NCBI GenBank assembly: GCA_020628375.1
Contig: JAHDFD010000005.1
Coordinates: 1-64,000 of the forward strand
From: Chitinophagales bacterium
GTDB lineage: Bacteria > Bacteroidota > Bacteroidia > Chitinophagales > UBA2359
Length of the DNA: 64,000 bases
Direction: 5' to 3'
Shown here: positions 35,744-43,680 of the stretch, piece by piece
Layout: each line of letters opens with the position of its first letter
How positions within the stretch are numbered: position 1 is the stretch's first letter
Made by a program: the position numbers and the translations under genes
The notes under the pieces: generated by a model
Seen by the model: only the letters and a program-made list of their open reading frames with translations
What the model was told of the DNA's origin: nothing
Database searches by the model: none

Positions 35744-36728
35744 CTTATTAATTGTATTTGCAGTATTAGTGCTGCTTTTACCCGTTATCAGTACATTATT
35801 TTTAGGTACAAGAAGTATTGAAAAACTGAATAGTGATTTTTATGATCTTTCTGAAAATACAGAATGGATAAATAAAGATAAACTTTTCATTTTTAAGAAT
35901 AATAATGGATTTGCAGTAAAACTTTCGCATAAAACACCTACCTTTTTGCCGATTTTAAATAAAACGTACTTCAATAAAACGAATGTTCGAAATTCTAAAA
36001 TTCGTGATACAAAGGCAGGCGAAACGCTCGTCAGTGCTTATAATCTTTTAGATAAAGAAAGGCATAGTTTTATCGTTTTTGAAAATGATACCATGCTGAA
36101 TACGAATGGAAGTTATGTAGCTGTAACAGCAAAGCAACTTAGCCACTTTGTATATAACGGGAAGCTGTTAATGGCAGGAAATAATTTGAATGAACTAGCT
36201 AAAAACACCAACGTACTTAAAAGACAATTATCAAAATTCAAACCTAAGACAAACAATAATGGAAACCTTAAAAAGGTTAACTGGAAAAACAATAAGACGG
36301 TTAAAATTGATGATCAGGAAATTAAAGCTACTGGCTCAGGATGGGATAGCTCTGCTGCGTTTGCAGGGAATTCTTTAACAGCTGATAAAAACGGATTCTT
36401 TGCTTTTCAAATTAAAGATATTAAAGCTTCAAAAGCACTTGGACTTTCATCAAGTCCAAGCAACTTATTATATGATAAAATGGATTTTGCTTTAGTTATT
36501 ACCAATGGAACCTTGTTGGTCTTTGAAAAAGGAGTAAGACAAACGAAAGTTGGAAATATCAAGAAAGGGGATAAGTTATCATTACATAAAATTGGAAAGA
36601 AAATTTTCTATTGTCGAAATGCAGAGGTCGTTTATGCCTCAAATTATATCGATAATAAAGCCCTGACTATCAATGCAAATTTTTACTCTAAAGGAGCTAG
36701 TTTTGATAGTGTTCGTTCAAGTTTCTAA
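35724..36728 (+). CDS. Membrane-anchored protein with locus-specific beta-domain (split partner)
   Basis: I take the ATG at 35724 (MSQKNPNLLIVF), because an upstream start at 35682 gives residues that merely overlap the preceding gene. The 334-residue product has one helix (LIVFAVLVLLLPVISTLFLG), a linker domain and the C-terminal ~140-residue module (NGFFAFQIKDI, LGLSSSPSN, MDFALVITNGTLLVFEKG, KLSLHKIGKKIFYC, SVRSSF). Together with the upstream gene it reproduces the fused protein at 25813. The 20-bp overlap in a different frame suits translational coupling; a frameshift in a once-fused gene is the alternative. Confidence 0.62.
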   Translation: MSQKNPNLLIVFAVLVLLLPVISTLFLGTRSIEKLNSDFYDLSENTEWINKDKLFIFKNNNGFAVKLSHKTPTFLPILNKTYFNKTNVRNSKIRDTKAGETLVSAYNLLDKERHSFIVFENDTMLNTNGSYVAVTAKQLSHFVYNGKLLMAGNNLNELAKNTNVLKRQLSKFKPKTNNNGNLKKVNWKNNKTVKIDDQEIKATGSGWDSSAAFAGNSLTADKNGFFAFQIKDIKASKALGLSSSPSNLLYDKMDFALVITNGTLLVFEKGVRQTKVGNIKKGDKLSLHKIGKKIFYCRNAEVVYASNYIDNKALTINANFYSKGASFDSVRSSF

Positions 36729-36739
36729 TAATTTATTCA

Positions 36740-37459
36740 ATGCAGAAAATATTTACATTATTCAATTCTTTATATAAAAGCAGTTATTGGTTGTACAAAC
36801 CTTTATACTTTTTTTATAAAAAATTTAGTGACAAAAGTAAGATCGTACTTCTAAAAGATATAGTAAAGCCAGGCATGCATGTCTTAGATATAGGTGCTAA
36901 TATTGGTTATTATACCATATTGTTATCAGAGTTAGTAGGAGAAAATGGGAAAGTTTATGCGTTCGAACCAGATGAAACCAACTTTAAGCATTTGAGTGAG
37001 AATACTAAAAATCTGAAGAATGTAAGCCTGTTTAAAAAGGCAGTTGGCAATAAAACAGAAACAATAAAGCTTTATTATTCTGATGAGCTGAATGTCGATC
37101 ATCAAACTTACGATAGTGGAGAAGGAAGAAAATGTATGGAAATAGATGCGATTGCCATAGATGATATTTTTAAGAAAGAACAGTTCAATTTTATTAAATT
37201 GGATATTCAAGGGTTCGATTATTATGCTTTACAGGGAATGACCAATACACTTGATAGATCTCAGCAGGTTAGTATTTTCGGAGAGTTTTGGCCCTATGCA
37301 CTTGAAAAAGCAGGCAGTAACTATAAAGCTTATCTAACTTTATTGGAACAATGTAACTTCGATGTTAAGGTGTTTGAAGCATTAGAGAATAATAATTATG
37401 ATGACAAGATCAATGATAAAAGTTATTATACTGATTTTCTTGCTTCTAAAAGTGCTTGA
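36740..37459 (+). CDS. FkbM-family methyltransferase
   Basis: This 239-residue SAM-dependent O-methyltransferase has motif I MHVLDIGANIGYYTILLSEL (Asp50-Gly52), the acidic residue at the end of strand 2 in VYAFEPDE, and the FkbM-type FIKLDIQGFDYYALQGM. FkbM enzymes often methylate sugar hydroxyls of glycans or secondary metabolites, so capping or decorating the polymer is likely. It lies 11 bp after the beta-domain gene, in the same operon. Confidence 0.88.
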   Translation: MQKIFTLFNSLYKSSYWLYKPLYFFYKKFSDKSKIVLLKDIVKPGMHVLDIGANIGYYTILLSELVGENGKVYAFEPDETNFKHLSENTKNLKNVSLFKKAVGNKTETIKLYYSDELNVDHQTYDSGEGRKCMEIDAIAIDDIFKKEQFNFIKLDIQGFDYYALQGMTNTLDRSQQVSIFGEFWPYALEKAGSNYKAYLTLLEQCNFDVKVFEALENNNYDDKINDKSYYTDFLASKSA

Positions 37460-37574
37460 TCGAATTATAGAATCAACAAAAAATACTATATGTGGAATTT
37501 GATTATTCCTCAAAAAATAGATTTAGGAACAATTATTGAAAAGGTTAAATTACCCTGGTATAAAAAACAACTGA

Positions 37575-38687
37575 ATGAAAAAAGCTTTAATTACTGGAAT
37601 TACCGGACAAGACGGAGCATATCTTGCAGAACTATTACTTGAAAAAGGGTATGAAGTTCATGGTATAAAACGAAGAAGTTCACTCTTTAACACTAACCGA
37701 GTAGATCATCTTTATCAGGATCCACATGTAAAAGACTACAATTTTAGATTGCATTATGGCGATCTTACTGATTCATCTAATATTATACGTATTATTCAGG
37801 AAGTTCAGCCAGATGAAATATATAACTTAGGTGCAATGTCGCATGTTAAGGTAAGCTTTGAAATGCCTGAATATGCAGCCAATGTAGATGCAATGGGAAC
37901 ACTTAGAATACTTGAAGCTGTACGCTTATTGGGACTTACCCATAAAACAAGAGTATATCAGGCATCTACTTCTGAATTGTATGGAATGGTACAGGAAATA
38001 CCTCAAAAAGAAACAACACCTTTTTATCCGCGTTCGCCTTATGCTTGTGCTAAGTTATATGGTTATTGGATTACGGTAAATTATCGTGAGGCATATAATA
38101 TGTATGCTTGTAATGGAATTCTTTTTAATCACGAAAGTCCATTGCGTGGCGAAACTTTTGTTACCAGAAAAATTACTCGTGCAGTTGCCAGAATTGCACT
38201 TGGTTTACAGGATAAATGTTATTTGGGCAATTTGAATGCAAAACGTGATTGGGGGCATGCCCGTGATTATGTGTATGCTATGTGGCTTATGTTACAACAA
38301 GATCAAGCTGAAGATTTTGTAATTGCAACTGGAGAAACTACTAGTATCAGAGATTTTGTAAGCCTGGCCTTTCAACAATTGGGTATAGATATAGAATTCA
38401 GTGGAGAAGGTGTTAATGAAAAAGGTATAGTCAAATCTTGTGATAATCCGGACTATCAGCTTGAAATAGGTAGCGAAGTGATTTGTGTCGATGAAAGATA
38501 CTTCCGACCTACTGAAGTTGAACTTTTGATCGGTGATCCTAAAAAAGCTAAAGAGAAATTAGGCTGGAAACCACAGTATGATCTTAAGGCGCTTGTAGCT
38601 GAAATGGTTGAATGTGATCTTAAGTTATTTAAGAAAGATGTTTATCTGAAAGAAGCTGGACATGACATATTGAATTACTACGAATAA
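37575..38687 (+). CDS. gmd: GDP-mannose 4,6-dehydratase
   Basis: This 370-residue SDR enzyme converts GDP-mannose to GDP-4-keto-6-deoxymannose, the first step of GDP-L-fucose synthesis. It has [14 protein letters not shown] (NADP loop, Gly8-Gly14), the catalytic Thr132, Glu134 and Tyr156 with Lys160 at the positions known for E. coli Gmd, and the diagnostic [13 protein letters not shown] and [20 protein letters not shown] stretches. It is followed by fcl after 51 bp. The product could also feed GDP-rhamnose or perosamine pathways, but fcl settles on fucose. Confidence 0.97.
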   Translation: MKKALITGITGQDGAYLAELLLEKGYEVHGIKRRSSLFNTNRVDHLYQDPHVKDYNFRLHYGDLTDSSNIIRIIQEVQPDEIYNLGAMSHVKVSFEMPEYAANVDAMGTLRILEAVRLLGLTHKTRVYQASTSELYGMVQEIPQKETTPFYPRSPYACAKLYGYWITVNYREAYNMYACNGILFNHESPLRGETFVTRKITRAVARIALGLQDKCYLGNLNAKRDWGHARDYVYAMWLMLQQDQAEDFVIATGETTSIRDFVSLAFQQLGIDIEFSGEGVNEKGIVKSCDNPDYQLEIGSEVICVDERYFRPTEVELLIGDPKKAKEKLGWKPQYDLKALVAEMVECDLKLFKKDVYLKEAGHDILNYYE

Positions 38688-38738
38688 AATCAAAGATAAT
38701 TTATCAGCTTTTTTATTGATATACTGAAAACTAATAGA

Positions 38739-39677
38739 ATGCAATATCAAGATAAGATTTTCGTAGCTGGACATAATGGAATGGTGGGGTCCGCTATTGT
38801 CAGAAAACTGGAGCGTGAAGGCTTTAAAAATATAATTGTTCGTTCTTCTAAAGAATTAGATCTAAGAGATCAAAAAGAAGTGGAGAACTTTTTTCTGTCA
38901 GAAAAACCCGATTATGTATTTTTAGCGGCTGCGAAAGTAGGAGGAATTTTAGCTAACAATACCTATAGAGGTGAATTCTTGTATGATAATATGATGATTC
39001 AATACAATGTGATTCATCAGGCTTATTTGAATGATGTAAAGAAGTTATTATTTTTAGGGTCTTCTTGCATTTATCCTAAGTTAGCCGACCAGCCTTTAAA
39101 AGAAAGTTATTTACTGACCGGTACATTAGAGCCAACGAACGAACCCTACGCTATTGCTAAAATAGCAGGTATAAAACTGTGTGAAGCGTACAGAGATCAG
39201 TACGGTTGTAATTTTGTTTCAGTGATGCCAACGAACCTTTATGGTACGAACGATAATTATGACCTAAAAAACTCACATGTATTACCAGCCTTATTACGTA
39301 AGTTTCATGAAGCAAAGATCGGGAATAAGCCTCATGTAGAAATTTGGGGTACCGGATCTCCTAAAAGAGAATTCCTGCATGTAAATGATCTGGCAGATGC
39401 CTGCTACTTTTTGATGCATAATTATAATGATTCTACTTTAGTGAATATTGGAACCGGGGAAGATGTGTCAATTAAAGATTTGGCATTGACCATTAAAAAA
39501 GTAGTTGGATTTGAAGGAGAGTTGAAATTCGATACTTCAAAACCAGATGGAACACCAAGAAAATTATTAGATGTATCAAAATTGAGTAATTTGGGCTGGA
39601 AAGCTTCCATTGACTTACAAACTGGTATAGAAAAAACATATAAAGAGGTAAAGGAATTGTTTACTGAAGTTGTATGA
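38739..39677 (+). CDS. fcl: GDP-L-fucose synthase
   Basis: This 312-residue SDR epimerase/reductase makes GDP-L-fucose from the Gmd product. It carries the FVAGHNGMVGSAIVRKL loop, LAAAKVGGILANNTY, and catalytic Ser108, Cys110, Tyr137, Lys141 and His180, matching Ser107, Cys109, Tyr136, Lys140 and His179 of the E. coli enzyme. Length is normal. With gmd it shows that the glycan of this locus contains L-fucose or a derivative. The following methyltransferase frame begins inside its last codons. Confidence 0.97.
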   Translation: MQYQDKIFVAGHNGMVGSAIVRKLEREGFKNIIVRSSKELDLRDQKEVENFFLSEKPDYVFLAAAKVGGILANNTYRGEFLYDNMMIQYNVIHQAYLNDVKKLLFLGSSCIYPKLADQPLKESYLLTGTLEPTNEPYAIAKIAGIKLCEAYRDQYGCNFVSVMPTNLYGTNDNYDLKNSHVLPALLRKFHEAKIGNKPHVEIWGTGSPKREFLHVNDLADACYFLMHNYNDSTLVNIGTGEDVSIKDLALTIKKVVGFEGELKFDTSKPDGTPRKLLDVSKLSNLGWKASIDLQTGIEKTYKEVKELFTEVV

Positions 39678-39696
39678 ACAACTAAAAGCAAGCACT

Positions 39697-40458
39697 ATGT
39701 TAAAATTAAAGGAAAAACAGCAAAAGAACCTCGATGATCCACAAACAACGGTTCATCATGGGGAGATTATCAGAAGCAAACCCTTTTTGGAAAAATTGTA
39801 TATCGAATGGTATGGTTTTCTGTTAAACCGCACTAAAGATTTACCAAAAGATGGTAAAATTCTTGAGTTAGGTTCCGGTGGAGGGTTTCTAAAAGAACTG
39901 CTTCCTGAGGTAATTACTTCTGATGTTATGGAATTACCTGGTAACGATATGACATTTTCGGCAGAAGAAATGCCTTTTGAAGATAATAGTTTGAGTGCTA
40001 TTTTTATGATCGATGTATTACACCACATTCCGAACTGCAAGAAATTTTTTGCTGAAGCAGAAAGAACGCTAAAGAAAGGTGGAATGATCATTATGTCAGA
40101 ACCTGCTAATTCAACATGGAGTCGATATTTCTATCAGAATCATCATCATGAACCGTTTAAGCCTGATGCAGAAAGTTGGGAAATACCGTATTCAGGACCT
40201 TTAAGCGGAGCAAATGGTGCAATCCCCTGGATCGTATTTGAAAGAGATATTGATACTTTTCACAAGCTTTTCCCTCAATTAAAATTAGAAACAGTTAAAT
40301 ATCATACTCCCCTACGTTACTTGTTGAGCGGTGGAATGTCTTATCGTTCACTTGTACCGGGTTGGGCATTTGGTGCAGTTTCTGTTATGGAAAAACTATT
40401 AACACCCATTTATTCACAAATAGCAATGTTCCAACTAATAGAAGTAAAGAAAGTATAA
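39697..40458 (+). CDS. Class I SAM-dependent methyltransferase
   Basis: This is a 253-residue enzyme from the ATG at 39697; an earlier TTG at 39670 overlaps fcl and is less likely. Motif I is GKILELGSGGGFLKELLPEV, followed by the Methyltransf_11-type AEEMPFEDNSLSAIFMIDVL and HHIPNCKKFFAEAERTLKKG. The C-terminal half (ETVKYHTPLRYLLSGGMSYR) resembles polysaccharide-locus methyltransferases. It probably modifies a sugar or a lipid-linked intermediate. It lies 19 bp after fcl and 33 bp before the fusion gene. Confidence 0.85.
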   Translation: MLKLKEKQQKNLDDPQTTVHHGEIIRSKPFLEKLYIEWYGFLLNRTKDLPKDGKILELGSGGGFLKELLPEVITSDVMELPGNDMTFSAEEMPFEDNSLSAIFMIDVLHHIPNCKKFFAEAERTLKKGGMIIMSEPANSTWSRYFYQNHHHEPFKPDAESWEIPYSGPLSGANGAIPWIVFERDIDTFHKLFPQLKLETVKYHTPLRYLLSGGMSYRSLVPGWAFGAVSVMEKLLTPIYSQIAMFQLIEVKKV

Positions 40459-40491
40459 GCAGCTTTAACAATAACTAGCGAAAGAAAGAAT

Positions 40492-41979
40492 ATGGAAATG
40501 ACGGATACAGTAACTTCAGTAACTAATCAGAGCGACCACGACTTTAATGAAGGAAAAAGAAATAGAAAAGCTAGATGGCTCGAGCATTTCAATAAATTAG
40601 CACCCGGTTATCCTAAATACCGTAAACGTTTTAGCTACAACTGGAATAGCCATTTACGTTATTTTAATTATTTTATTCACGAAGATGATAGTGTTCTGCA
40701 AATTGGTTGTGGAACAGGTGATACATTAAAAGAATTAAAGGGTAAATCTAAAACAGGTATAGATTTCAGTCCTAAGATGATCGAGGTAGGTAAACAACAA
40801 TATCCAGACCTGGATCTGAGACTCATGGATGCTGAACAACTAGAATTCGAACAAGACTTCGATGTAATTCTACTGACCAACGTAGTAGGCTGTTTTGAAA
40901 ATGTATTAGATGTTCTTAATCAAGTAAAAAAATACTGTAATCCACAAACTAGAATAATTGTAACTTACTACAGTCGTGTTTGGGAACCAGTGATCAAAAC
41001 CGCTGAGTTTTTTGGTTTAAAGAAAAAAACACCTCAACAAAACTGGTTGTCTGTCATGGATATTGAAAACTTGCTTTATCTAGCAGGTTTTGAGACTTAC
41101 AGAAAAAATATGCGGGTATTGTTTCCAATGAATATTCCATTGATTTCTCCGCTTATCAATCGTTTTATTGGTAGATTACCGCTGTTCAACAGTCTTTGTC
41201 TGAATTCTTTCGTTTGTGCAAGGGTTGCCCCCAATCACCAGGAAGATGTCAGTAAAAAATATAGTGTTAGTGTTTGTGTTCCGGCACGTAATGAAAGTGG
41301 GAATATAGAAGCTGCAGTATTACGTACCCCGGAAATGGGAAAAGGAGTTGAATTGATCTTTATAGAAGGAAATTCGACCGATGATACCTGGGAAAAAATT
41401 CAGGAAATAGCTGAAAAGTATAAAGATACCCACAACATCAAGATCGGACAACAAGATGGTAAAGGAAAAGGTGATGCTGTTCGTAAAGGATATGATATGG
41501 CTACTGGCGATATCTTGATGATCTTAGATGCCGATCTAACCGTTCCACCAGAAGATTTACCTAAATTTTATCATGCACTTTCATCAGGTAAAGGTGAGTT
41601 TATAAATGGATCTCGTTTGGTTTATCCGATGGAAAAAGAAGCAATGCGCTTTTTGAATACTTTAGGAAACAAGTTTTTCAGTATGGTATTTACTTGGCTA
41701 TTAGAGCAACCATTGAAAGATTCATTATGTGGTACCAAAGTAATGTTTAGAGAAGATTATATTAAACTTCAGAAAAACCGAAAATTCTTTGGTGAGTTCG
41801 ACCCGTTTGGTGATTATGATCTGTTATTTGGAGCGTATAAGCTGAACTTAAAGATCATCGATCTTCCTATCAGATATCACGAACGTACTTATGGTGATAC
41901 GAATATTTCTCGTTTCCGTCATGGTTTGGTTTTATTGAGAATGTGTGCCTTTGCTGCGACTAAGATCAAATTCTGGTAA
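40492..41979 (+). CDS. Fusion: N-terminal methyltransferase and C-terminal GT2 glycosyltransferase
   Basis: This 495-residue protein has a class I methyltransferase in residues ~45-245 (VLQIGCGTGDTLKELKGK, TGIDFSPKMIEVGKQQYPDL) and a GT-A glycosyltransferase of family 2 from ~255 (YSVSVCVPARNESGNIEAAV, FIEGNSTDDTWEKI, GKGDAVRKGYDMATGD, ILMILDADLTVPPED, DYDLLFGAYKLNL). The GT2 part resembles dolichyl/undecaprenyl-phosphate sugar transferases, which would supply lipid-linked sugars to the GT-C enzymes of the locus. The two activities probably act in sequence. No membrane helices are evident at the C-terminus. Confidence 0.85.
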   Translation: MEMTDTVTSVTNQSDHDFNEGKRNRKARWLEHFNKLAPGYPKYRKRFSYNWNSHLRYFNYFIHEDDSVLQIGCGTGDTLKELKGKSKTGIDFSPKMIEVGKQQYPDLDLRLMDAEQLEFEQDFDVILLTNVVGCFENVLDVLNQVKKYCNPQTRIIVTYYSRVWEPVIKTAEFFGLKKKTPQQNWLSVMDIENLLYLAGFETYRKNMRVLFPMNIPLISPLINRFIGRLPLFNSLCLNSFVCARVAPNHQEDVSKKYSVSVCVPARNESGNIEAAVLRTPEMGKGVELIFIEGNSTDDTWEKIQEIAEKYKDTHNIKIGQQDGKGKGDAVRKGYDMATGDILMILDADLTVPPEDLPKFYHALSSGKGEFINGSRLVYPMEKEAMRFLNTLGNKFFSMVFTWLLEQPLKDSLCGTKVMFREDYIKLQKNRKFFGEFDPFGDYDLLFGAYKLNLKIIDLPIRYHERTYGDTNISRFRHGLVLLRMCAFAATKIKFW

Positions 41980-42186
41980 TCAATACTTGTTTACTTTTTT
42001 GTCATTTCCATTTTCACTAAAGATGAATTTGGCATTAAATGTTCGTGTTTCGATAGTAAATAATTGTATTACACAAACTATTATTTTTTCTTCTGAAATC
42101 GATTATTATAATTTGTTCGGAATAGAATTATATCTGATCGATGAAATATAGGTTTTCAGTTATTAAGATTTAAGCATACTTCTAAG

Positions 42187-42194
42187 TATATTTG
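42187..42194 (+). promoter_or_regulatory. -7 promoter box for sulfatase 1
   Basis: TATATTTG fits TAnnTTTG and ends 11 bp before the ATG at 42206, giving a very short leader. The 226-bp gap 41980-42205 otherwise shows only A/T-rich sequence without a convincing gene. Confidence 0.45.
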
Positions 42195-42205
42195 AATGCT
42201 GTATT

Positions 42206-43648
42206 ATGTTTAGGAATATTTCAGATTATTATTTTTTGATAGGTGTTGTTGTATTGTTATTCTTTTCATGTAATAATGTTAAGAATATCAATAATGCTGA
42301 TCAGAAACCAGACACGACTTCAGGTACTAAAACCACTAAAAAATTACCCAATATAGTAATTATTGTGGCCGATGACTTAGGATGGAATGATGTTGGATTT
42401 CATGGAAGCGATATTAAGACAAGTAATATCGATAATATCGTAAAAAAGAGTGCCGAATTTAATCGTTTTTATGCTTATCATAGTTGCACACCAACACGAG
42501 TTGGACTCATGACAGGTAAATTTCCGGGTAGGTTGGGATTGAATCATGTTTTGTATCCACAAAGAAAAGGAGGTGTTCCCGAAAGTGAGGTTACACTTGC
42601 AGAGTATTTAGACAATTATGGATATAATAGAAGAGCATGTATTGGTAAATGGCATTTAGGACATTCTTCTATAAAGTATCATCCTTTAAATCAGGGCTTC
42701 ACTTACTTTTATGGTTGTTATGGTGGTTTAGTCGATTATTTTACGCATAAAAATGCGAATGAATTAGATTGGCATAAGAATTTTGAAACTTGTAATGATC
42801 AAGGATATGCAACTGATCTTATTACTAAGGAAGCAGTTAAGTTTATCAACGATACTGAGAAAAATGAGCCATTCTTTTTATATGTTCCTTATAATGCTCC
42901 ACATTCGCCCCTGCAAGCGCCGGAAGAGTATTTGAATATGTATGACTTTGACAAAACAAAACCTATTTACTCAGATATAAATGTGCTTCCAAGCGATAAA
43001 CTGCTTCCGTATCAAATAGGACAGGGAAATACCAAAAGACAAACCTATGCTGCAATGGTAACAGCAATGGATATTGGTATTGGGAAAATTTATAAAACAT
43101 TGGAAGAGAAAAAATTATTGGATAATACTTTTTTCCTTTTCGTTAGTGATAATGGTGGAACGCCTTATTATGGAGGAAGTAATTTGCCTTTTGATGGAAA
43201 AAAGGGTACTTCAAAAGAAGGCGGTGTGAGAGTACCTGCATTTCTTCATTATCCTGAAAAGGTCGAGTCCTATAAAAAAGTTGAAAGTGTAATTAGTTAT
43301 GTTGATATTTATGCAACGATCAAAGATCTCGTTTCAGGTATAAAAGAAAATGAAGATGGTATAAGTTTTTTGCCTACACTAAACAGTAATTCATCAGAAA
43401 TTCACGATCAACGATTCTTATATATTAGTAAAACAAGTGTAATTCAGAAGAATATAAAATTGAATGAAGGTAAACTATTTGATCTTTCTAATGATATTAA
43501 AGAGAAAAATAATATTATAGAAAAAAATAAGGAACAATTCATTTTAATGAGCGATACACTAAATAAGTTCAATACAATAATCGATAAAAAGATTACTATA
43601 GATGATTCACATAAAGTGAGTGAAGAATGGAAAATGATAGTAGAATGA
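42206..43648 (+). CDS. Type I sulfatase, lipoprotein (sulfatase 1)
   Basis: This 480-residue formylglycine sulfatase removes sulfate esters. The signal peptide ends in FFSC (Cys22), so it is a lipoprotein of the periplasm or cell surface. The metal-binding start NIVIIVADDLGWNDVGFHGS and the active-site signature CTPTRVGLMTG (Cys94, converted to formylglycine in the family) are intact, as are GKWHLGHS, APHSPLQAP and the later DNGG. It is paralogous to the sulfatase at 45387. The FGE-like gene at 17981 may activate both. The stop codon lies within a perfect hairpin. Confidence 0.93.
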   Translation: MFRNISDYYFLIGVVVLLFFSCNNVKNINNADQKPDTTSGTKTTKKLPNIVIIVADDLGWNDVGFHGSDIKTSNIDNIVKKSAEFNRFYAYHSCTPTRVGLMTGKFPGRLGLNHVLYPQRKGGVPESEVTLAEYLDNYGYNRRACIGKWHLGHSSIKYHPLNQGFTYFYGCYGGLVDYFTHKNANELDWHKNFETCNDQGYATDLITKEAVKFINDTEKNEPFFLYVPYNAPHSPLQAPEEYLNMYDFDKTKPIYSDINVLPSDKLLPYQIGQGNTKRQTYAAMVTAMDIGIGKIYKTLEEKKLLDNTFFLFVSDNGGTPYYGGSNLPFDGKKGTSKEGGVRVPAFLHYPEKVESYKKVESVISYVDIYATIKDLVSGIKENEDGISFLPTLNSNSSEIHDQRFLYISKTSVIQKNIKLNEGKLFDLSNDIKEKNNIIEKNKEQFILMSDTLNKFNTIIDKKITIDDSHKVSEEWKMIVE

Positions 43649-43673
43649 TATAGAGACAATATCATTCTACTAT
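43637..43673. terminator. Bidirectional terminator overlapping the sulfatase 1 stop codon
   Basis: A perfect 15-bp stem: ATAGTAGAATGATAT (43637-43651) and ATATCATTCTACTAT (43659-43673), with loop AGAGACA. The TGA stop of sulfatase 1 is inside the left arm, and the convergent YwqK-repeat gene ends 8 bp to the right. Confidence 0.75.
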
Positions 43674-43680
43674 TAAACGA

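Noticed and set aside
37490..37640. Short open frame (MWNLIIPQKIDLG) before gmd
   Set aside because: It runs into gmd in another frame and ends with residues dictated by that gene; no supporting promoter or family.
41945..42151. 68-codon open frame between the fusion gene and sulfatase 1
   Set aside because: It begins inside the GT2 gene in another frame and has no recognisable features.
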